Assembly: GCA_032622095.1 (NCBI GenBank)
Contig: CP136067.1
Location: forward strand, 128,543,990 to 128,607,989
From: Siphonodentalium dalli
Taxonomy: Eukaryota; Mollusca; Scaphopoda; Gadilida; Siphonodentaliidae
Length of the DNA: 64,000 nt
Reading direction: 5' to 3'
The translations under genes and the position numbers were made by a program. Under the pieces are notes generated by a model, which did no database searches, was not told the DNA's origin, and was given only the letters and a program-made list of their open reading frames with translations. This document shows, one piece after another, positions 39,501 through 45,500 of the stretch; within the stretch, counting starts at the first letter, position 1; the number at the start of each line of letters is the position of its first letter.

Positions 39501-42500
39501 AAATTAATGAATGATTTTTTGATAATTAAATTAAATTCTCTATTATTTTATATAAATTATTTATATAGATCACAAATAGCATGATGCTTTAATTATTAAA
39601 ATTCATAAAACCATCAAATTTGATGAAATCGTATGTTGAGATGCATTCACATTCCATAAATAGATGTATGTACCCTTTTTGTGAGAGCAGTCCCTTCAGC
39701 TGAATTTAGTGACGATAACCCGCTATGTGAGGTAGCATCACTAAATTCACCTCATTCTGCAAATGACCAGCACCATATATTGAGGCCTGTGTGATATGTT
39801 TGCAGGTATTCATCAGCAAGGAAGTGCAGCAGTGAAGGCAGAGCTTTAATGCAACTCGATTTCCAACAGTTCCTGTCTAAGCTCGAAAAGATTGTTGACA
39901 TAAGGTAGGTATTATTTATAAATTTAATCACAAGGTAGGTATTATTTATAAATTTAATCACAAGGTAGGTATTATTTATAAATTTAATCACAAGGTAGGT
40001 ATTATTTATAAATTTAATCATAAGCTGTCAATTCATGTAATACTATAAAATTAACCAGAAAGTTTGAAAATAAATCTACTATATAACGAGCGTATCTTCA
40101 AAGTTTTCAGTTATAAGTGCATAAACTTAAAGGGGTACTGTACACTAAATCCAGGCATGCATGGGACCATCTCCAATTATACTAATAATCAAGCCTTGAA
40201 ATAGTGTGCTTGTCATTTGCAGAATGAGGTCCCCAGAGGGTGAATTTAGTGATGCTACCCCGCATAGTGGGCTAGCATCACCAAATTCACCCTCTGGGGA
40301 CCTCATTCTGCTAACACCTCAGCAGAATGAGGTTCCCAGAGGGTGAATTTGGTGACGCTAGCCCACTATGCGGGGTAGCATCACTAAATTCACCCTCTGG
40401 GGACCTCATTCTGCAAATGACAGGCACACTATTTCAAGGCTTGACCATGTCCAATTATACTAATAATAAACAATATATGCAACAAATGAATGAATTTGAG
40501 CCATGGATTAGTGCAAAATACAAAATTGTGCTCTATGAACGATGCAAACAACATGGTAATTAAAATGAATATGAGTTAATGACATAGAAAACACGCGTGT
40601 ATTTTGCACTCAACCATAGCTCATATTCATTCATTTGTTGCATATATTCTGTTGACTATAAAAGGAGATGGTCCCATAAATGGCCGGATTTAGTGTACAG
40701 TCCCCCTTTAATAAAAACAAGAATGTTTTCTTAAATTACTTTTGATCATCGCTGAGGCCTTTTTTATTCAACCCTAAGTGAATTTCTGTTATAATATGAA
40801 TGTGAGCTCTAATATGTTTACACCAATTATATAATCAGGTATCTGTTCATGATTATATATTTACATACACCTAATGTCGCTTCCGATTTCCCCATAGCGT
40901 TACGGTAGACACGCCCTCTGATCAGTGTTCGCGCTGTCGGTAGCCAAATTAGCCAATGGCTAATCTTTTTCGAATTTGGCTAATACAAATTTCATTTGGC
41001 TAAAATTTTGGCTAAACTTTTGTTGACCCCCAAATGGAGACTGGAAGCATGAATTTTTGGCAAGTGGGTTTTCAATTCTGTGATGTGAACGATCTCGTCC
41101 GAAAACATCATATAAGTAAATGGGAATATATCGCCGACTGTACAAAGGGAAACCCGATCGCGGACAGTACAAAGGGAAACCCGTCACTCTGCACGAAACA
41201 GCAAAAGGTCATATCATTATTTTACATTTAATCCGCTAATCCCCCATTGTCTGTCTGGTCACTCACGGGGATCCTGCACAATGCATGTTTATGATGACAT
41301 TGTATTTATGACGGTCAAGGTTTATGAGCACCAAGTTTAAGACAATAGCTTAATCAGCCAAATGTGAATCACGACAGATATTTTGTGGCTATTTGTCGTC
41401 AATACCGATACATTCAAAATAATATGCATGCTTTTATGACAGATTGTAATTTGATAATGGCCTAACAATATTAAGTTATTAGTTTCCAGTTGTCACTTAG
41501 ATATTTTCGCAAGGATAATTAATATTTAATGATTTAAAAAAAGATATTGATATAAAACAAAAAAATAATGACATTAAGAAGGACAATCCCGAATTGCCTG
41601 CCCCCTAGGGTCCTGCGAATTGGAGATTTTGATCGAATCGAATATCGAATCGAATTCTGGAAATCGAATCGAATCGAATATCGAATCGAATATCGAATCG
41701 AATCATATCTGTGTGTTGCATTCTCAATTTGTGAAACGTTCTATCAACTACATGCACGAAGTTTCATCATAACTTATGTTGCGATGAACCGTCGTTTGCA
41801 ATACTATTAATTTCAAAAGATAATTGTCGAGAAAAAAAGGCAGATTTAAAAAAAACGTCCATGCGGCCGTCACGACGATTAATATATAACCACTAAACGG
41901 ATTATCAGAACTAAAATCACGCGAAATTTGTAAAGTTTGCATGTACATGCAAAATTTCAAATCGACATTCGGAATCACCCGTTGTTATAAACTTGAAGAT
42001 GCAACAACAGTCGCAGGGTAGCCTGATTATGTAGTGCTGGATGCTTCTTGGACAGATGATTCCATAGATGGGTCATTGTCCCAGATGCCTGCGATTTATA
42101 CACCAGGTTGCATTCATCTCACGTGTAAGTCCCTGCACTACCTGCAGCTTTATCATGTTTAAAATAAACATGAATAACGACGACATTTTGTCAAGTGTCA
42201 ATGAACGCTCCGATGCCAGGAACACGTGTTGTTTAAATTCTCAGCTATACTACATGATGCAGAATCTGAGACGGATAGACGGCAGATAATGCTAGCGGTT
42301 GCTCAGTCTCATAGCTATTATTATTCACGCGCATTGTCGGTCCATCAGTGATCTCCGAGCTTTTGGCTACCATGTTCAAAGCTAGAATTCAGGCGTATTT
42401 AGTAGTCCTATAGTGGCTAATTGCTGGTTATATTTATATTTAATATATATAATCGCGATGTACAATAAGAATTATAAGGTGCATATATACATAATTTTCT

Positions 42501-45500
42501 GTAATTAAATGGCACAAAAACAGCTAAGATCGATGTGTGCACTTGTCCGTAAACAGTCTACTTTTCCATCAGTGTATATTCGAAATTTCGAGTTGGCAAT
42601 TTCGACTCGAATTCGAATCGAATTTGACTTTCGAATCGAATCTCGAATCGAATATCGAATATTCGCAGGACCCTACTGCCCCCCCCCCCCCCCCCCCCCC
42701 CCACTCTTTCACATAAAGATTAATAATTTTTAATAAATGATATATATAATAATATTTCTAGTTCATCACAATTAGTTAAATTATTGTGTATTTACCTGTG
42801 CCTCTTAGATTTGACGATTTAGTCATTAATTGTGAACCGACCAGAAAACGATGATTTAATTTGGCCATAGTTTTTTTTTAATTTGGCCAAAATAAATTTG
42901 GCTGAAGTTTTTTTCATTTGGCTAATAAAATTGTCATTTGGCTAAACTTTTGGCTAAAGATTTTTTCGGTCCAGCGCGAACACTGCCTCTGATTCAATGT
43001 GTTCATAAACCTATGAATGTAACGTGACGTCACTTTCAATGTCGTTCATAGGTTTATGAACACATTGATCCCGGAAATCACCGGGGATTGTAAGACACGA
43101 ACGACTGCTTGACTATTCAGCACGTCCCTATTTGGCAAGCAATTTGTTTTGGTCTATAATCAGTGTTGTAATCTGCACCTAAAACTTATCTCCTCTGATT
43201 ACACAACCCACACCCTCACAAATATATCATTATGGTAGAGCGGCGTGTTGTCAATTTCTTATCACCCACAACCGAAACTTAATTGTTAGTTTCAGATATT
43301 ATCATTCTTGAAATCAACACGTCTCTATTCATTACAAGCTAAACAAGACATTTTGTCATACGTGTATAATTTACTGTGAAATTGAGTTTTTCCGCTCTCC
43401 GTCAACGGATTCTCACAATGTTTGGTTTTCTAAAAAGCGAGGATTTGAACTTTCCTAGTTGATAATGAATTTAAGTAAATAAATATAAATAATAAACGGC
43501 GGATTCAACGTGGTCATGGGTTTTGACTGCGATATAAATTCAGCAAACTCCGTGTTCATGCAGTTTGCTGAATTTTTCTCGCGGTCAAAATCCTATGACC
43601 ACATTGAAACTGCCGTTCATTTCTTATATAATCAGGTATCTGTTCATGATTATATAATCAGATATCTGTTCACGATTATATAATCAGGTATCTGTTCACG
43701 ATTATATAATCAGGCATCTGTTCATGATTATATAATCAGGTATCTGTTCACGATTATATAATCAGGTATCTGTTCACGATTATATAATCAGGTATCTATT
43801 CATGATTACATAATCAGGTATCTATTCATGATTATATAATCAGGTATCTATTCATGATTATATAATCCGGTATCTTTTCACTTTATATCCAGATTATATT
43901 ATAGGTCCAAATTACAGGTAAAACTTCTATCTTTTACAGGCCCATTCCAGATAGGGAACATGTAGAAGCCTATTATATGCCAGAGAATAACTTAAAATTA
44001 TATCTTATAGGTCCAAATTACAGGTAAAACTAATATCTTTTACAGACCCATTCCAGATAGGGAACATGTAGAAGCGTACATTAAAGCCTATTATATGCCA
44101 GAGAATCAACTGGAGAGCTGGATTCAAGATCACAAGGTATGGTTATAGCATATTTCAGAGACAATAAAAAGTGCAAGCCTTGAAATAGTGTGTCTGTCAT
44201 TTGCAGAATGATGTTCCCAGAGGGTGAATTTAGTGATGCTATCATCACCAAATTCACCCTCTGGGAACCTCATTCTGGTGAGGTGTAAGCAGAATGAGGT
44301 CACCAGAGGGTGAATTTGGTGATGCTAGCCCACTATGCGGGGTAGCATCACTAAATTCACCCTCTGGGGACCTCATTCTGCAAATGACAGGCACACTATT
44401 CCACACCCATTGAGTTAAGGCACATGTATTCAACGGAATCCCAGCCAATGAATACATATTAGTGTATACCTAGTGGAATAAAAGCCGGAACTATTATCGT
44501 TGACGTATCCAAGAAAGATGACTTACATTACGTAAATGATCCGGGTGATGCCCCGATTTGGGTGATGCCCCGATCATTACTGGTTATTCATCAGACTTAA
44601 ATCACAATAAATGTAGCTATAGTACCAATGAAGGTGAAAGAAATGGATTGAACTTGTCTGACTCAACGGTGTATAATAAATACAGAACACAACTTGCATC
44701 ATAATCTCAAATCTTATATCAACCTCAGAGCAGACAGCGCATAATTATATTTCACGAGAGCATAGTGCTCGCGAAATATATCCTTGTGCCGTCCACAACT
44801 AATTCGATAAAAGTCTGTTTTTTTCTGTTTTGTTTTTAAATAAGGATTAATGAAATTTGAAATGTAATTCTACATTGAAACAATAATTGCAGATGTTTTT
44901 TAGTTTTTATATTTGTTGATTATTTTGATCATGTAACTAAACTAAAATGTAAACACTGCACTTTTATATTATCCATAGGGATGATAGTACAAAGTGGAAC
45001 AGTTGGTATATTGCATATATGTGACCCGCCATATCAAATCCAGTTGTAAGTCGGGATTTTTTTTACCCTGTGCCAATGCATTCTCTTATATATGCGGGTC
45101 GACCATAGGTCGCCTCGCATATATAAGAGAATGCATTGGCCTAACAATTTTTTACAATTATAATAATTTTTTCTTGTATTCTTTAACAATTTTATAATTT
45201 CACTCATACAGAGCCCCAGACAAACATGAGCAGACGGCGCTCTTCTATATGCTTCTATATATGTGTGGGGCTCCCTGCAGGGTAATTGATGTTTTTTATT
45301 TTATGTCCTAAAAATTGTAAGAAACATTTATTTAAAAAAAATGATAAAAAATTGTTAGGCCAATGCATTCTCTTATATATGCGAGGCGACCTATGGTCGA
45401 CTCGCATATATAAGAGAATGCATTGGCACAGGGTAAAAAAATCCCGACTTACGACTGAAATCTTTTTTTCCTCTCTCTCTGACACAGGAGTACACTATAA

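Larger units (their letters stand above)
40923..42985. mobile_element. Non-autonomous hAT-like element, 8-bp TSD
   Basis: CAGTGTTCGCGCTG ... CAGCGCGAACACTG, with cctctgat at 40915-40922 and 42986-42993. Subterminal 'tggctaa' motifs on both sides. 2,063 bp including the nested element 41606-42675. No transposase. Confidence 0.9.

Noticed and set aside
41568-42733. Frames rich in [12 protein letters not shown]
   Set aside because: Translation of tcgaatcgaa subterminal repeats of the nested hAT-like element.
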